Shown one piece after another: positions 1 to 8,564 of a stretch of DNA of 64,000 bases. This DNA is from a virus, in the IMG/VR virus record IMGVR_UViG_3300037187_000003, positions 1-64,000 of that record. One strand, 5' to 3'. The notes below the pieces were generated by a model. It did not search any database. It saw only the letters and a program-made list of their open reading frames with translations, and was not told the origin of the DNA. Positions within the stretch are counted from its first letter, which is position 1. Each line of letters opens with the position of its first letter. The translations under genes were made by a program, and so were the position numbers.

Positions 1-275
1 ATATTGGTCGAAAGCGTCGCGTCATAGAAGATCGGACCCCCGACTTGCTGCCACTGGTTCCAGAGCGAGAAATACTGAAACGCCGCGTTGAAATCCGCGA
101 TGTCGGGCGGAATGCCGCCCGCGCCTTGATTGTATGAGTTGATCGGATTGAAGCCGGTCGATTGTGAAGGCGCGGCGCCCGTCCCGGTCGCCTGTACCGG
201 CGCGTTCACATAGCCGGATGTCGCGTTGATGCCCCAGGCATACGCGAACTTATAGGGGATATCGGTGTCGTGCAT
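1..275 (-). CDS. Tail-fibre-like protein, N-terminal fragment
   Basis: The reading frame opens with ATG at 275-273 and runs off the left edge (91 codons visible). The start overlaps the preceding stop as TGATG, so it is the next gene of the tail operon. The visible part is rich in G, N, Q, P and aromatic residues (for example YKFAYAWGIN near the start), with no signal peptide or membrane segment. A gene directly after a DUF2612 baseplate gene is usually a tail fibre or its adaptor. That role is inferred from position and composition only. Confidence 0.6.
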   Translation of the reverse strand, partial: MHDTDIPYKFAYAWGINATSGYVNAPVQATGTGAAPSQSTGFNPINSYNQGAGGIPPDIADFNAAFQYFSLWNQWQQVGGPIFYDATLSTN

Positions 276-952
276 CAGTTCACCACTACGGTTGCGATGA
301 CGCCGGACGGCACCGGCAGCACGCCAGATTGATAGATGATCGCGGTCTGCACCGGACTGAGCGGCGAGCCGAACGTGAACGTCATCGTCATGTTGCCGCC
401 ATCGGTGCAGTAGTTGTTGCCCTTGACGGGCAATTCGCCATCGGGGCCGAACAGCATGAGAAGGATTTGATTGATCGCCGGGATTGACCCGTCGCAGATA
501 TTGAACGCGGCTTTCGCGAGGATCAGAGATCGGAACGCATCATCCGTGAGAGTGTAATTCGTGGTGACAGTCTCTCCGTGGTAGAACACGCCTTGATTGA
601 ACGGCAAGCCGCTCGTGCCTGATGGACCGACGAAGCCGAAATATGAAGTGGTGGCAACCTGCACCACGCGGATCACGCCGACGATACGGCCCCACACGTC
701 AAGGCCATAGCCCTGCGCCGTCGCGATGTTCCAGATATTGTCATAGAAGGCATCGATATTCCCGGTAGGCTCGATATAGCCTTCCATGTTCGCAATAAGT
801 TGCGTGAGCGTCGGGCTGTTGGCAAACTGCGACAGCACGGTATCCCACACACGCAGCGGCGGGCGCGTGCCGACCGGGCTAACGCCGATCCGAAACAGCC
901 CGATGCCATTCGGCGCGAAGTAGGCCGGGTCGAATGGTGTGACGATACTCAC
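275..952 (-). CDS. DUF2612-type baseplate/tail-completion protein
   Basis: 225 residues, GTG start overlapping the previous stop (GTGA). The N-terminal half has the DUF2612 signature: a tail of short helices, then an N-I-D-A-F-Y-D/W-N-I-A-T-A-G-Y-G-L-D-x-W-G-R-I-V-G pattern (about residues 63-92), followed by a DDAFRSLILAKAAFNICDGS segment. The family lies beside gpJ-like proteins in myovirus baseplates and probably plays the gpI-like role of linking baseplate wedges to fibres. The order J, small protein, DUF2612, fibre supports this. Confidence 0.8.
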   Translation of the reverse strand: MSIVTPFDPAYFAPNGIGLFRIGVSPVGTRPPLRVWDTVLSQFANSPTLTQLIANMEGYIEPTGNIDAFYDNIWNIATAQGYGLDVWGRIVGVIRVVQVATTSYFGFVGPSGTSGLPFNQGVFYHGETVTTNYTLTDDAFRSLILAKAAFNICDGSIPAINQILLMLFGPDGELPVKGNNYCTDGGNMTMTFTFGSPLSPVQTAIIYQSGVLPVPSGVIATVVVN

Positions 953-1443
953 GACAGCGGATACGCGATTTGGAGTGAGATCGTCTTGCCCGACAGGGTG
1001 ACGTTCTGAATCGCCGCACCGGACGCGAGCGCATATATCGCGAATGTGCTGCTATTGACGACGGGCAGCAAAAGAACCGCAGCGGCGCCGGCAATATAGG
1101 CAATCTCCGGCGCCTTCGCATAGCCGATGTTCGGAACGGGATACGGCAGTCCGCCAATGATTGCTGCGGACGTGTCAACCGTGGTCGGATAGGTGAGTGT
1201 TGCCGAAGCAATCGCAAGATTACCAACGACGGTGTATTCCGCGCTGACGCTTGTGAAAACCAACGTCGCGCCACTGGCATCAGCCGGTGTCCATGGCGCC
1301 GGGGCGACAAACGATGGTGCGCCACCCTGCGCTACAACCTGATCGAGGAACGCACTCCACGGCTGGCACTGCGCGAAATAGCCTGACCACTCGCCTGCGC
1401 TTGGCGAATAGTTGTACGTAAACGCGATTTGGACGCCGGGCAT
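949..1443 (-). CDS. Baseplate-operon protein of unknown function
   Basis: 164 residues, ATG at 1443 preceded by a GAGGTAAGG ribosome site. It lies between the J-like and DUF2612 genes. The sequence is A/V/T-rich and mostly predicted beta strand, with no recognised motif. Genes at this position in related myoviruses are small baseplate-associated proteins; no specific function can be given. Confidence 0.6.
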   Translation of the reverse strand: MPGVQIAFTYNYSPSAGEWSGYFAQCQPWSAFLDQVVAQGGAPSFVAPAPWTPADASGATLVFTSVSAEYTVVGNLAIASATLTYPTTVDTSAAIIGGLPYPVPNIGYAKAPEIAYIAGAAAVLLLPVVNSSTFAIYALASGAAIQNVTLSGKTISLQIAYPLS

Positions 1444-1451
1444 TCCTTACC

Positions 1452-2858
1452 TCACGTCAACGTCAGAACGACATCGAGTGTCGTCGCAACCGGGATTTGG
1501 TTGATGTTCGCCGCGACGCTGTAGGCCGCCGGCGCGATGCCTGACATTGCCTCGCTCCCGACCGTTTGGGATATGCTGACCACCCAACTCGTGCCGCTGC
1601 CGCTGACGATGTATGTGCCGTCCGCCACGCCGGTCCCGACTACCGCCTGCCCGATCGCGATAGTTCCGGTGGCGGCGGACGTTGTGAGGGCCGTCCCGCT
1701 GATGATGCCCGTGAAGGTGCATGTCGGCACATTCACCGACCCTACCAGAATATCGATGATCTGCGCCCATGCGCCAAGTGCGGCGATGCCGGCATAGAAT
1801 CGGCTGGCATAGACAGTGCCGCCGATCGTCGCGGGCGGCCCGCCGTCGCTTCCCGCCATCGCGGCGAGGATGGCGTTCGCGACCAATGTGGCAGCATTCG
1901 ACGGGACTGCGGCGCTGTTGACGATGTTCACCGCGAAGAAGATCGTCAGGCCGGGCGGTATCTCGAATTTGACGGTGTAGCTCGGATAGGGCGAGACGTA
2001 GCCGGGACTGGTATCCAGCACAACGACGCTGGTGTTGGCGCTGGAATAGTAAGGCGAGCCAGGCGGCTTCTTCGACCATATCGCTTGCGCGACCGCCGCG
2101 CTCGTTCCACCGACCGCTGCCACATAGACCGCGTTGGCTGCCAGTGTGACGCCCTTGATCGTCACGGGCGCGGCAGTGTCGTTGGAATACACGTAGGCAC
2201 TCAGGACGCCGCTGACAGCTAACACGGCCCCGAGAATGGCTTGGTTCGTGTTACGCGAATTCGCTGCCACCGACTGTTGCCGTCGCGTCTCGAACGCGGC
2301 TCGGCTTTCGACGTTGCGACCCACGACGCCTGACGACACCGCGACGGCATCCCACTGCGGAATTGACTGATAGATCGTGACCGAGGCCGGCACCGCGACC
2401 GGGCCGGTGATCTGGCAGGAGAACGACAGCGTGACCGTGCCGCCACTACCGATCGTGCCGGGGTCACTGCAAAAGTAGATGTTGCCGGACGGGTCGTTGA
2501 TGAGCGCACCGAACGGAATCGCGACACCGGCTTGACCGCCACACACGATTTGCAGGACCGTCGGCTCGCTTGCTATGCGGGTCATGAAGTAGATGCGGCC
2601 GATGGCATCCTGCATCCGGCCGAACGCATAGGCGGGATCGACGGTGTTGAAGAGCGTCACCTGTTGGTTGTAGCCGTCGCCAATGACCGCTGCTTCGGAC
2701 GTTGCCCATTGGCCCTGCGGCGTGTTCAGCGCGGGATTGAGATTGCCGCCGAACGCCGCGTTATTGTCAGCTTGCACGCCTTCAAGGATGGCGCTTTCAA
2801 GCGGCGCCACAAAGCCGTTCGGGCCGAACGTGATGTTGGGAACTGAGGTCCCGCTCAT
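1452..2858 (-). CDS. Baseplate J-like wedge protein
   Basis: 468 residues. The N-terminus (NITFGPNGFVAPLESAILEG, then a run containing NPALNTPQGQWA) and the middle VGRNVESRAAFETRRQQS segment (about 179-197) are hallmarks of the gpJ/Mu gp47-like baseplate wedge family. The protein would form the wedge around the baseplate hub and trigger sheath contraction. Residues 378-440 carry an inserted beta-rich module that is repeated in other virion proteins of this phage. The downstream gp25-like, spike and hub genes complete a standard baseplate operon. Confidence 0.9.
   Translation of the reverse strand: MSGTSVPNITFGPNGFVAPLESAILEGVQADNNAAFGGNLNPALNTPQGQWATSEAAVIGDGYNQQVTLFNTVDPAYAFGRMQDAIGRIYFMTRIASEPTVLQIVCGGQAGVAIPFGALINDPSGNIYFCSDPGTIGSGGTVTLSFSCQITGPVAVPASVTIYQSIPQWDAVAVSSGVVGRNVESRAAFETRRQQSVAANSRNTNQAILGAVLAVSGVLSAYVYSNDTAAPVTIKGVTLAANAVYVAAVGGTSAAVAQAIWSKKPPGSPYYSSANTSVVVLDTSPGYVSPYPSYTVKFEIPPGLTIFFAVNIVNSAAVPSNAATLVANAILAAMAGSDGGPPATIGGTVYASRFYAGIAALGAWAQIIDILVGSVNVPTCTFTGIISGTALTTSAATGTIAIGQAVVGTGVADGTYIVSGSGTSWVVSISQTVGSEAMSGIAPAAYSVAANINQIPVATTLDVVLTLT
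1539..1727 (-). repeat. Beta-rich module copy 1, inside baseplate J
   Basis: This stretch codes for residues 378-440 of the J protein. It follows the pattern C-T-F-T-G-x-I-S-G, a short strand, GTIAIGQ.V.GTGV..GTYI and a closing SQTVGSEAM. Homologous units occur in the sheath, the neck/terminator protein and the capsid decoration-type protein (9666-10052, 10911-11114, 15990-16379). Confidence 0.75.
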
Positions 2859-3205
2859 CAGAACGCCGCCACTTGCTGGTTTCCATTGCTATCGGTGAAC
2901 TGCACTTGCCCGGTCAGTTTTCGATTGACCACGCTCCCGATGTAGACGACTGGATTGGTGCATCCCGGCACGGTCAGAGCCGCGGTGACGAGTTGTGCCT
3001 TGACGAAAGTCAGACTCGGTTGTTGGCCGAGAATCTGGCCGTAGGGCACGCCCAGCGCGGTGTTATACCAGACCTCGCCCAGGAAGGTGCGGCAGGCTGA
3101 GGCAACATCTTGGGCAATCGCGTAAGGCGCATTCGCAACAGCGATATTACCGCTGGCATCTTTCGTCAAGTCCCACAGCACCGTGTCAAGCAGGAGCGTA
3201 TCCAT
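2858..3205 (-). CDS. Baseplate gpW/T4 gp25-like protein
   Basis: 115 residues, ATG at 3205 (TGATG overlap; a GTG one codon upstream is possible). Contains LWDLTKDASGNIAVANAPYA near the N-terminus followed by AQDVASACRTFLGEVWYNTA and GVPYGQILGQ, the conserved core of gp25-like wedge proteins, which nucleate the sheath at the baseplate. Its place between the spike and J genes fits. Confidence 0.88.
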   Translation of the reverse strand: MDTLLLDTVLWDLTKDASGNIAVANAPYAIAQDVASACRTFLGEVWYNTALGVPYGQILGQQPSLTFVKAQLVTAALTVPGCTNPVVYIGSVVNRKLTGQVQFTDSNGNQQVAAF

Positions 3206-3876
3206 CACGCTACCGGCCCCGTGTTGCTGCTGCCGAACTGCACCCCGGTATGCTCATGCGCCAGCCACCCCTTGCCGTCGATTGTGGCTGTCCCGGTCAG
3301 GTCCAGCGCAGCCCCGTTGATATTGATCGTACCTGCCGACGTGATTGTTATGCCGGTTGGTCCCATTATGATCTGATTCCCGTTCACGTCAGACAGGTTA
3401 ATGCCAGTCTGCGTGATCTGCACATAGTTCGTGGGGGCCGAGCCGAGCAAGCCGCAAATATAGACGCCATCCGACCGCGATCTCTGCCGCCATGAGCCGG
3501 GCGGGGAGACTGCGCCGGTCGCCTTGACGGTTGAGATGTCTCGGTCGCAATACACAGCCAAGCCAATGTCGCCCACTATAGGATCGACGATCACCGCAGC
3601 TATGCCGCCCTGGATACGGCGGCATGGCAGGCCATATACGATGCCGTGAGGCGTCTGAATGCCAGGGCCGCTTTGTTGATTGACCATCGGTTGCACATCG
3701 ACGGTAGCTGGCGATCCGACCCCGCCGCCGTGCACAGCATCCACCCGCACGAGTTCGGCCTGAACATCGCCAGACAGGATCATCCGGATGACGAAATCCA
3801 GCGCATTAATATCGTTGCCGGCGGTTTCGAGCCACGCTTGACCCTGAAAGGCGCTCGGGATCGGGAGGTCGCTCAT
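3205..3876 (-). CDS. Baseplate spike protein, gpV/Gp138-like
   Basis: 223 residues from ATG at 3876 (ATGA overlap with the hub stop); an upstream in-frame extension to 3930 lies inside the hub gene and is rejected. The N-terminal OB-like region (about 20-110) is followed by repeated short strands (I-N-L-S-D-V-N-G-N, I-T-I-T-S-A-G-T-I-N-I-N-G) typical of the beta-helical membrane-piercing spike. A GWLAHEHTGVQFG segment near the C-terminus supplies histidines that could bind an apex metal ion. Confidence 0.82.
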   Translation of the reverse strand: MSDLPIPSAFQGQAWLETAGNDINALDFVIRMILSGDVQAELVRVDAVHGGGVGSPATVDVQPMVNQQSGPGIQTPHGIVYGLPCRRIQGGIAAVIVDPIVGDIGLAVYCDRDISTVKATGAVSPPGSWRQRSRSDGVYICGLLGSAPTNYVQITQTGINLSDVNGNQIIMGPTGITITSAGTININGAALDLTGTATIDGKGWLAHEHTGVQFGSSNTGPVA

Positions 3877-4910
3877 AGCGGCGGACTCGGCAGGCCCGGA
3901 CCGCGCGTGCCCTGAACGTCCGTAAACCACGGGCCATCCGGTATTTGCGCCGATAGATCATGCACCAGCGGCGTGTTCACATACCAATATCCATTCGGCC
4001 CGGCGTCGCGAAGCTGTTGGAGTGTGGCGCTTTGCGATGGCGGTGGTTGTGGGCCACCCGATGTGGTGTCCATCTTGATCTGGCCGCCGAGCGCGATATT
4101 CGGGTTAAACAGGCACCGGAATCGGATGCGAAGGTCTTGGTATGTCGGGTACAAGACGAGTCCGCTCGTTGGGGAGATGAGCGGAACAATACCACCGCGC
4201 GTTGCGTTCCTCGGCCATATTGCCAGAGTCGGCGGGTTGGAATGAAGGTCCTGCGTCATATTGATATTGGCCATGCGCGCCAGGGCCTCAGCTTGTTGCA
4301 GCGCAGAACCACAGAGGTAGGCATTCGACACTTTGACATTTACGCCATCGTTCTCGAACGATGTGCCAAGCAGCTTTGCGAGGCCAGACATGATCTGGCC
4401 AACATCTGCTGTGCCTGGAAAACTGGATGGCGGAGACGGCACTACTGCGCCCAATGCGGAGCTATAAGCGGTAATATTCAGGAACGTCTCTGGCGCACCG
4501 TCAAGGTTCTTCCATGTCGACGTCGTGTAGCCGAAGAACACGACGGACATGCCGTTGGTCTTATCGCCAGCCTTCACCAGCACCGTGTTGTTTGCCCGCA
4601 CCATCGTTTGCAGAACTTGCAACGTGATGAGCTGGTTCATAATGCTTTCGGTCACGCCATAGATACGGATGTCTGCGGTGCCCTGTGCGGGGTATCCCGT
4701 ATTGGAGATAGTAGCCGCGACGCGGAGGTTTTCCAGCGTGACCGTGTTCTTTCCGGTCTGCCCGAATGTTCCCTCGCCCAGTGTGATCGTGACGCTGATC
4801 TGGCGTTCGACGTAACTGGTAGGATTGGATTGCACTGATGGATTGCGCGGCGCTGTAATCGTGACAGGCGGGACGATGTTTTCAATAACGTCGCTCACGA
4901 CAGCCCCCAT
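3873..4910 (-). CDS. Baseplate hub protein
   Basis: 345 residues, ATG at 4910, overlapping the plug gene by 16 bases. It lies between plug and spike, where gp27/gpD-type hub proteins are found. An ITLGEGTFGQTGKNTVTLEN beta segment opens it, followed by a central region resembling hub domains (S-S-F-E-N-D-G-V-N-V-K-V-S, then a helical ALQQAEALARMANINMTQDL). It would form the trimeric hub that connects tube and spike. Confidence 0.78.
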   Translation of the reverse strand: MGAVVSDVIENIVPPVTITAPRNPSVQSNPTSYVERQISVTITLGEGTFGQTGKNTVTLENLRVAATISNTGYPAQGTADIRIYGVTESIMNQLITLQVLQTMVRANNTVLVKAGDKTNGMSVVFFGYTTSTWKNLDGAPETFLNITAYSSALGAVVPSPPSSFPGTADVGQIMSGLAKLLGTSFENDGVNVKVSNAYLCGSALQQAEALARMANINMTQDLHSNPPTLAIWPRNATRGGIVPLISPTSGLVLYPTYQDLRIRFRCLFNPNIALGGQIKMDTTSGGPQPPPSQSATLQQLRDAGPNGYWYVNTPLVHDLSAQIPDGPWFTDVQGTRGPGLPSPPL

Positions 4911-5230
4911 GCCGCAAGCTCTGCCTGTGTATAGTAGTCCAGCAGATATCGCGCGCCGATGCCGGTGTAATCCGGGTCAGTTGGAGGAACTGTTGGCGAA
5001 GCCTGCGTGTCCACAAATGCAATATCGCCAATGAAGCCGAGGTACGCATCGCGCACGATGACGTTGAGGTTCCAGCAGATCACGCCGCCGATGATGAGTG
5101 CGTTATTGACGAATAGATCGCAGAAAACGTAAGGCCCCTTCTGATAGACATTGATCGTGCTCGGTTGGTTGTTCAACAGAACGTTGACGGTCTGCGATGG
5201 CACAGACTGCAAGGGGATCGTCTGCGGCAT
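4895..5230 (-). CDS. Baseplate plug protein (Pam3 gp18-like)
   Basis: 111 residues, TGATG overlap with the gene upstream. The sequence starts QTIPLQSVPSQTVNV, continues with YVFCDLFVNNALIIGGVICW and ends with a DPDYTGIGARYLLDYY segment. This matches the small plug-domain proteins described in the cyanophage Pam3 baseplate and its relatives. The protein should close the hub channel before contraction. Confidence 0.78.
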   Translation of the reverse strand: MPQTIPLQSVPSQTVNVLLNNQPSTINVYQKGPYVFCDLFVNNALIIGGVICWNLNVIVRDAYLGFIGDIAFVDTQASPTVPPTDPDYTGIGARYLLDYYTQAELAAWGLS

Positions 5231-5925
5231 CAGGACGCAGGCCCCGCGACCGAGTTTGGATTGGTATCTGGCATGCTCTGCACGGTGCCACCGTTCTGCG
5301 GATCGGCACCCGATGGCGATGCGGTCGCGGTGTTACTGAATGCCGCCGTCCCGACAACGCGCACCTGTTCGATCCAAAAGTCCGCTACCAGCAGGGACGG
5401 TTTGCGCTCCTGCCTGCGGAAATCCCAATGCACCACGTTGCACGAAGCAAAGGTGAACTCAGGCATGATGAGGGCAATCAGATCAAGCGATGCTATGAGC
5501 GCCTGAGCCTGTTGCACAAATGCCGTGCGAAACACCTGCAATCCACTCACGGCATAGGATATGCGCGCCGTAAATGGTCGCTGCACCTTGGTATAGCTGA
5601 CGAAGGCGCCTGGCTGCTGCGGCGCCGAGGAGATCGGCTGGTCCTGTGAATATTCCACGTCGAGCACGGACTGCCCAGACAGGCCAATGCCTGCCGCAAG
5701 ATTATTCAGCAGGGGCGTTGCGGTCGGGCCGGCGAACACGGGAGCGCCGGCTGCGGTGAATAGGCCCCACTGCGGCCCGAGGAAAAGCGATGCGATGGCC
5801 GCGCCATCCGATACCAGGGCAACTACGGTCGATTGGATAGCGCCAGCCTGGCGCACCAGCGGCGGCACGCCGGGCGCGGGCGGCACGTTCGGATAAGCAG
5901 GGACCGGTGTCGGCGGGATGGCCAT
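5230..5925 (-). CDS. Dit-like distal tail/baseplate protein
   Basis: 231 residues from ATG at 5925; the longer frame to 6018 overlaps the tape measure gene and is rejected. A Pro-rich N-terminus precedes a core with strands and a helical stretch containing QVFRTAFVQQAQALIASLDL. It lies directly between tape measure and plug, where simple myoviruses encode a Dit-like hub adaptor. The assignment rests on synteny with Pam3-type baseplates and weak sequence character. Confidence 0.62.
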   Translation of the reverse strand: MAIPPTPVPAYPNVPPAPGVPPLVRQAGAIQSTVVALVSDGAAIASLFLGPQWGLFTAAGAPVFAGPTATPLLNNLAAGIGLSGQSVLDVEYSQDQPISSAPQQPGAFVSYTKVQRPFTARISYAVSGLQVFRTAFVQQAQALIASLDLIALIMPEFTFASCNVVHWDFRRQERKPSLLVADFWIEQVRVVGTAAFSNTATASPSGADPQNGGTVQSMPDTNPNSVAGPAS

Positions 5926-5926
5926 T

Positions 5927-7465
5927 TCACGCCAGCCCCCGATTGAACTGATTGACCCACGCCGCCGCCAACGCCTGCGATGCCTTGGCGCCCATCGTGT
6001 GTGGGTCCTGCACCCCATAGATGTTGAGGCTGCCCACGGTCAGGCTTGGCGCTGTGGCGCCTCCCGAGCCCCCTGCGGCGCCCGCTGGCGGCGTTGATGC
6101 CCCACCGGCTCCCGCGCCACTACGCGCCGCTGGGCCGGGCGTGAGGGCGCCATAGTTTGCCGCGCCGATAGGAAGGCTGGACTGTGCCCCGCCCGGCACG
6201 GACGGCCAGCGGCCTTTCAATATGCGCGCGATGTCTTGATCGTGGTCGCGCGTGCGGAGATCGACCTCCAAAGACCGCCCCGTCGCTTTGAAGTACGTCT
6301 CGAACGCCAGTTCCCACGCGGCACGATCTTGGCTTCCCGGCGAGAAATCAGTCAGGCCTAGCTTGCGGGCTTGCTCTTGCCACGTCTCGGCGTTGAATTG
6401 GTAGCGGCCGAAGTGCCCCGGCCCAGAGGGAAAGGTAGAGAGGTCAGTGAGGTCCGCTACCCGCTTCCCGCCGACATTCGCTGCATAGTAGCTGCCGCCA
6501 CTCTCGGGTTTGGATAGCGATTGCAGGAAAGCTTGCTGGTGCGGCGCAAGGCTCTGATTGGCCACGGGCGGAGCGCCCCCTAGCCACCATTGCTTGAGAC
6601 GTTCCCACGGCCCGGGGTCGTCAGGACCGCCCTGCGGTGCATCGTATGGATTCGGCTTCCACGTCTCAGGATGGTTCGGATCGCCCAGCCATTTGCCAAC
6701 CCATCCGACAGCGACTTCTCCAGCGTGATCCATCTCCTGTCGAAGCGTCGCGAATGCAGCCTGCAACCGCCCAGCCGCCTCGATCTGATCCTTGGTGGCA
6801 ACACCAATTTCCTCAATCGACTTAGCAATCTCCCGGTTCATATTCGCAACGGTTCCGATGCGGATCATTGCATCGATCAATTCACGCGAAATGCCGATCC
6901 GGCCGAGCGTCTGCTGTATCAGTGCGCCGCCATTCGGATCGTTGATGTGGTCCTGCACATACTTCTGCGCCTTTTGCAGGAACGTCAGCGGTGAGTCCTC
7001 GATGCTACCGCCGATCGGGACAAGGTTCCCGCGAATGGTCTGATCGCCGCCGAGCCGTGCAATCTCTGCGGCTTTCGCGTATTCCAGCATTGCATCCGTC
7101 GCGGCAGAGATCGACGCGCCGCGGCGATTGTATGCCATGTTCACGGCTTCAAGCGTCTGCGGCGATATGTTTCCGATGCTGATAGACGCGGACTTGAGAG
7201 CGACAAGACTATCTGCGGTTTTGCTCAGGGCCGCACCAAGCCCTGCGGTGCCGGCGAGCACGCCGAGCAGCCCAAGCGCCTCGGTCTTGATGTTGCTGAA
7301 AAACTGCGCTCCTGTCTTGCCGAACTCTTCCAGGTCCTTCCCGGTTGTCTGCGCTTCATCGCGCACTTTCTTCAATGCTGCGCTGGTATCTTTCTGCCCT
7401 TGTATGAAGCCGGCGGCCTTGAGGCCCAGCGTAACGTACAACGCATCAATTACGGTTGCCATCAT
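5927..7465 (-). CDS. Tape measure protein with C-terminal lysozyme-like domain
   Basis: 512 residues, ATG at 7465 (ATGA overlap). The N-terminal third is helical with coiled-coil character and hydrophobic stretches (ALGLLGVLAGTAGLGAALS, about 60-85), as in tape measures. Residues about 310-425 resemble GH104-type phage muramidases: S-K-P-E-S-G-G (candidate catalytic Glu321), HFGRYQFNAETWQ, LGLTDFSPGSQD and ILKGRWPSVPGG. A G/A/P-rich linker and a short C-terminal tail follow. It is short for a tape measure, implying a short tail. The enzymatic domain would open peptidoglycan during entry. Confidence 0.85.
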   Translation of the reverse strand: MMATVIDALYVTLGLKAAGFIQGQKDTSAALKKVRDEAQTTGKDLEEFGKTGAQFFSNIKTEALGLLGVLAGTAGLGAALSKTADSLVALKSASISIGNISPQTLEAVNMAYNRRGASISAATDAMLEYAKAAEIARLGGDQTIRGNLVPIGGSIEDSPLTFLQKAQKYVQDHINDPNGGALIQQTLGRIGISRELIDAMIRIGTVANMNREIAKSIEEIGVATKDQIEAAGRLQAAFATLRQEMDHAGEVAVGWVGKWLGDPNHPETWKPNPYDAPQGGPDDPGPWERLKQWWLGGAPPVANQSLAPHQQAFLQSLSKPESGGSYYAANVGGKRVADLTDLSTFPSGPGHFGRYQFNAETWQEQARKLGLTDFSPGSQDRAAWELAFETYFKATGRSLEVDLRTRDHDQDIARILKGRWPSVPGGAQSSLPIGAANYGALTPGPAARSGAGAGGASTPPAGAAGGSGGATAPSLTVGSLNIYGVQDPHTMGAKASQALAAAWVNQFNRGLA

Positions 7466-8102
7466 TCGTCTTTCGGTTGTGTCGCAACCCGCGCGTTGTG
7501 ACGGTCTACAGCCGCGATCTCCAACAAACTATAGACATCATCAAGATCGTAGACCGTCTGCAACTCCAGCAACGACGCTAGTTTGGCAGAGACGACGATT
7601 CCGAGGCTTGGATGGATGTTGCTGTATTCTGCCCACTCTCGGCTACTATCGTCGCTATCCACGCCCTTCCCATCGTCAGGTATTCGGAGAAGCGCACGGC
7701 GAGCGAAAAACCCAAATGGAGAGAAACCACCTCCTCGTGCATTTGCAAGATCGTGGCTGGCTCTGCGATCTGTTGCAGTATCATCGGCCCGGTCAGGGGG
7801 GCCATCGCGCCGGGCGGCTGATACGACTGGATGCAGGACAGAAGATCGTCCAGCAGCGGTTTGACCTCATGCCACGGTGCCTTGCCCAGACCGGTGACAA
7901 TCGCGCCAATGCCCATTGTCGCGAAGCCTTCGACGCCGTGCATCAGGATATTCGGCGGCAGATCGACGCCGGCCCGTGCCATGAGTTGTGCCGCGCGGAG
8001 GAACCATTCGGTCGCCTGATACGCGGGCTTTTCCATGATGGTGAACTGGCCGCCCTTGTCGCGGCCTTCGCGCGTGATGACGATGGTTGCGGTGCGAATC
8101 AT
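7462..8102 (-). CDS. Tail assembly chaperone, GT-like -1 frameshift product
   Basis: Predicted fusion of 213 residues: codons 1-132 from the frame starting at 8102, a -1 slip on G-GGT-TTT (7713-7707), then 81 codons of the frame that stops at 7462. After the slip the protein reads FARRALLRIPDDGKGVDSDD, more protein-like than the in-frame end. A pair of overlapping frames between tube and tape measure is the classic place for lambda G/GT-type frameshifting. The downstream frame has an ATG at 7662 and could instead be an independent 66-residue protein. Confidence 0.68.
7578..8102 (-). CDS. Tail assembly chaperone, G-like
   Basis: 174 residues, ATG at 8102 overlapping the tube stop (TGATG). Lies between tube and tape measure genes, the position of G-type chaperones that hold the tape measure during tail assembly. 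Residues 60-130 are helical with a hydrophobic core. The last 42 residues, after the slippery site, are Ser/Thr-rich and look like a non-conserved tail. No motif beyond position and size supports the call. Confidence 0.72.
   Translation of the reverse strand: MIRTATIVITREGRDKGGQFTIMEKPAYQATEWFLRAAQLMARAGVDLPPNILMHGVEGFATMGIGAIVTGLGKAPWHEVKPLLDDLLSCIQSYQPPGAMAPLTGPMILQQIAEPATILQMHEEVVSLHLGFSLAVRFSEYLTMGRAWIATIVAESGQNTATSIQASESSSLPN
7707..7713 (-). promoter_or_regulatory. Candidate -1 ribosomal frameshift heptamer
   Basis: On the minus strand the heptamer G GGT TTT (X XXY YYZ) lies exactly in the zero frame of the G-like gene at codons 131-132. A second in-frame heptamer T TTG GGT overlaps it at 7716-7710. 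Slipping back one base leads into the open frame ending at 7462. No strong downstream stem was verified by folding. Confidence 0.65.
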
Positions 8103-8551
8103 CAGCCTGCCAGCCCCACAGGCGTTCCGAGGATGTTGCCCCAGGTGATCCGGAACGCGCGCCGTTGCAGCGTTTTCTTTGCGTCCGCGATCGGCTTGTA
8201 GCGGGTCAGGAAGCCGTTTGTCAGGGCATACGTCACGCCGATGCTGGTCAGCGTGATGACCCCAGTAGCCGGCGCCGCGAGCAGAGCCGCTTGTTGGCCG
8301 CCCTGCCAGCTATCGAAGAACGCGCATGACGGCGAGGCGGGAGAAAGCGTGATCGTCATTGGCTTCTCTGTGTAAACATAACCACCAACGAAGAAGCCGT
8401 CCACGCCCATCCGCGTTTCGGTCGGAACCACGTCGTCGGTGTCGAAGATGTCATCCGTCTCGAAACCTTGGATTTGCGTGGGAATTGGCAGCAACAGCGG
8501 CACGCTAAGAATGAGCACCGCATTGGCTGATGTGATGTTATTGTTCGCCAT
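8102..8551 (-). CDS. Tail tube protein (DUF3277-like)
   Basis: 149 residues, ATG at 8551. Placed directly after the sheath gene and before the chaperones. The sequence is a compact beta protein (V-P-L-L-L-P-I-P-T-Q-I-Q-G-F-E-T-D-D at 17-34, GVDGFFVGGYVYTEKPMTIT at about 49-68) that ends with RAFRITWGNILG. The size and order match inner-tube proteins of DUF3383-sheath phages, so it should form the hexameric tube inside the sheath. Confidence 0.8.
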   Translation of the reverse strand: MANNNITSANAVLILSVPLLLPIPTQIQGFETDDIFDTDDVVPTETRMGVDGFFVGGYVYTEKPMTITLSPASPSCAFFDSWQGGQQAALLAAPATGVITLTSIGVTYALTNGFLTRYKPIADAKKTLQRRAFRITWGNILGTPVGLAG

Positions 8552-8564
8552 CGCGGCGCGCTCC

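Noticed and set aside
7128-8201. 357-codon plus-strand frame over the tail chaperone genes
   Set aside because: Basic, low-complexity translation with no ribosome site; it lies antisense to clearly coupled tail genes.
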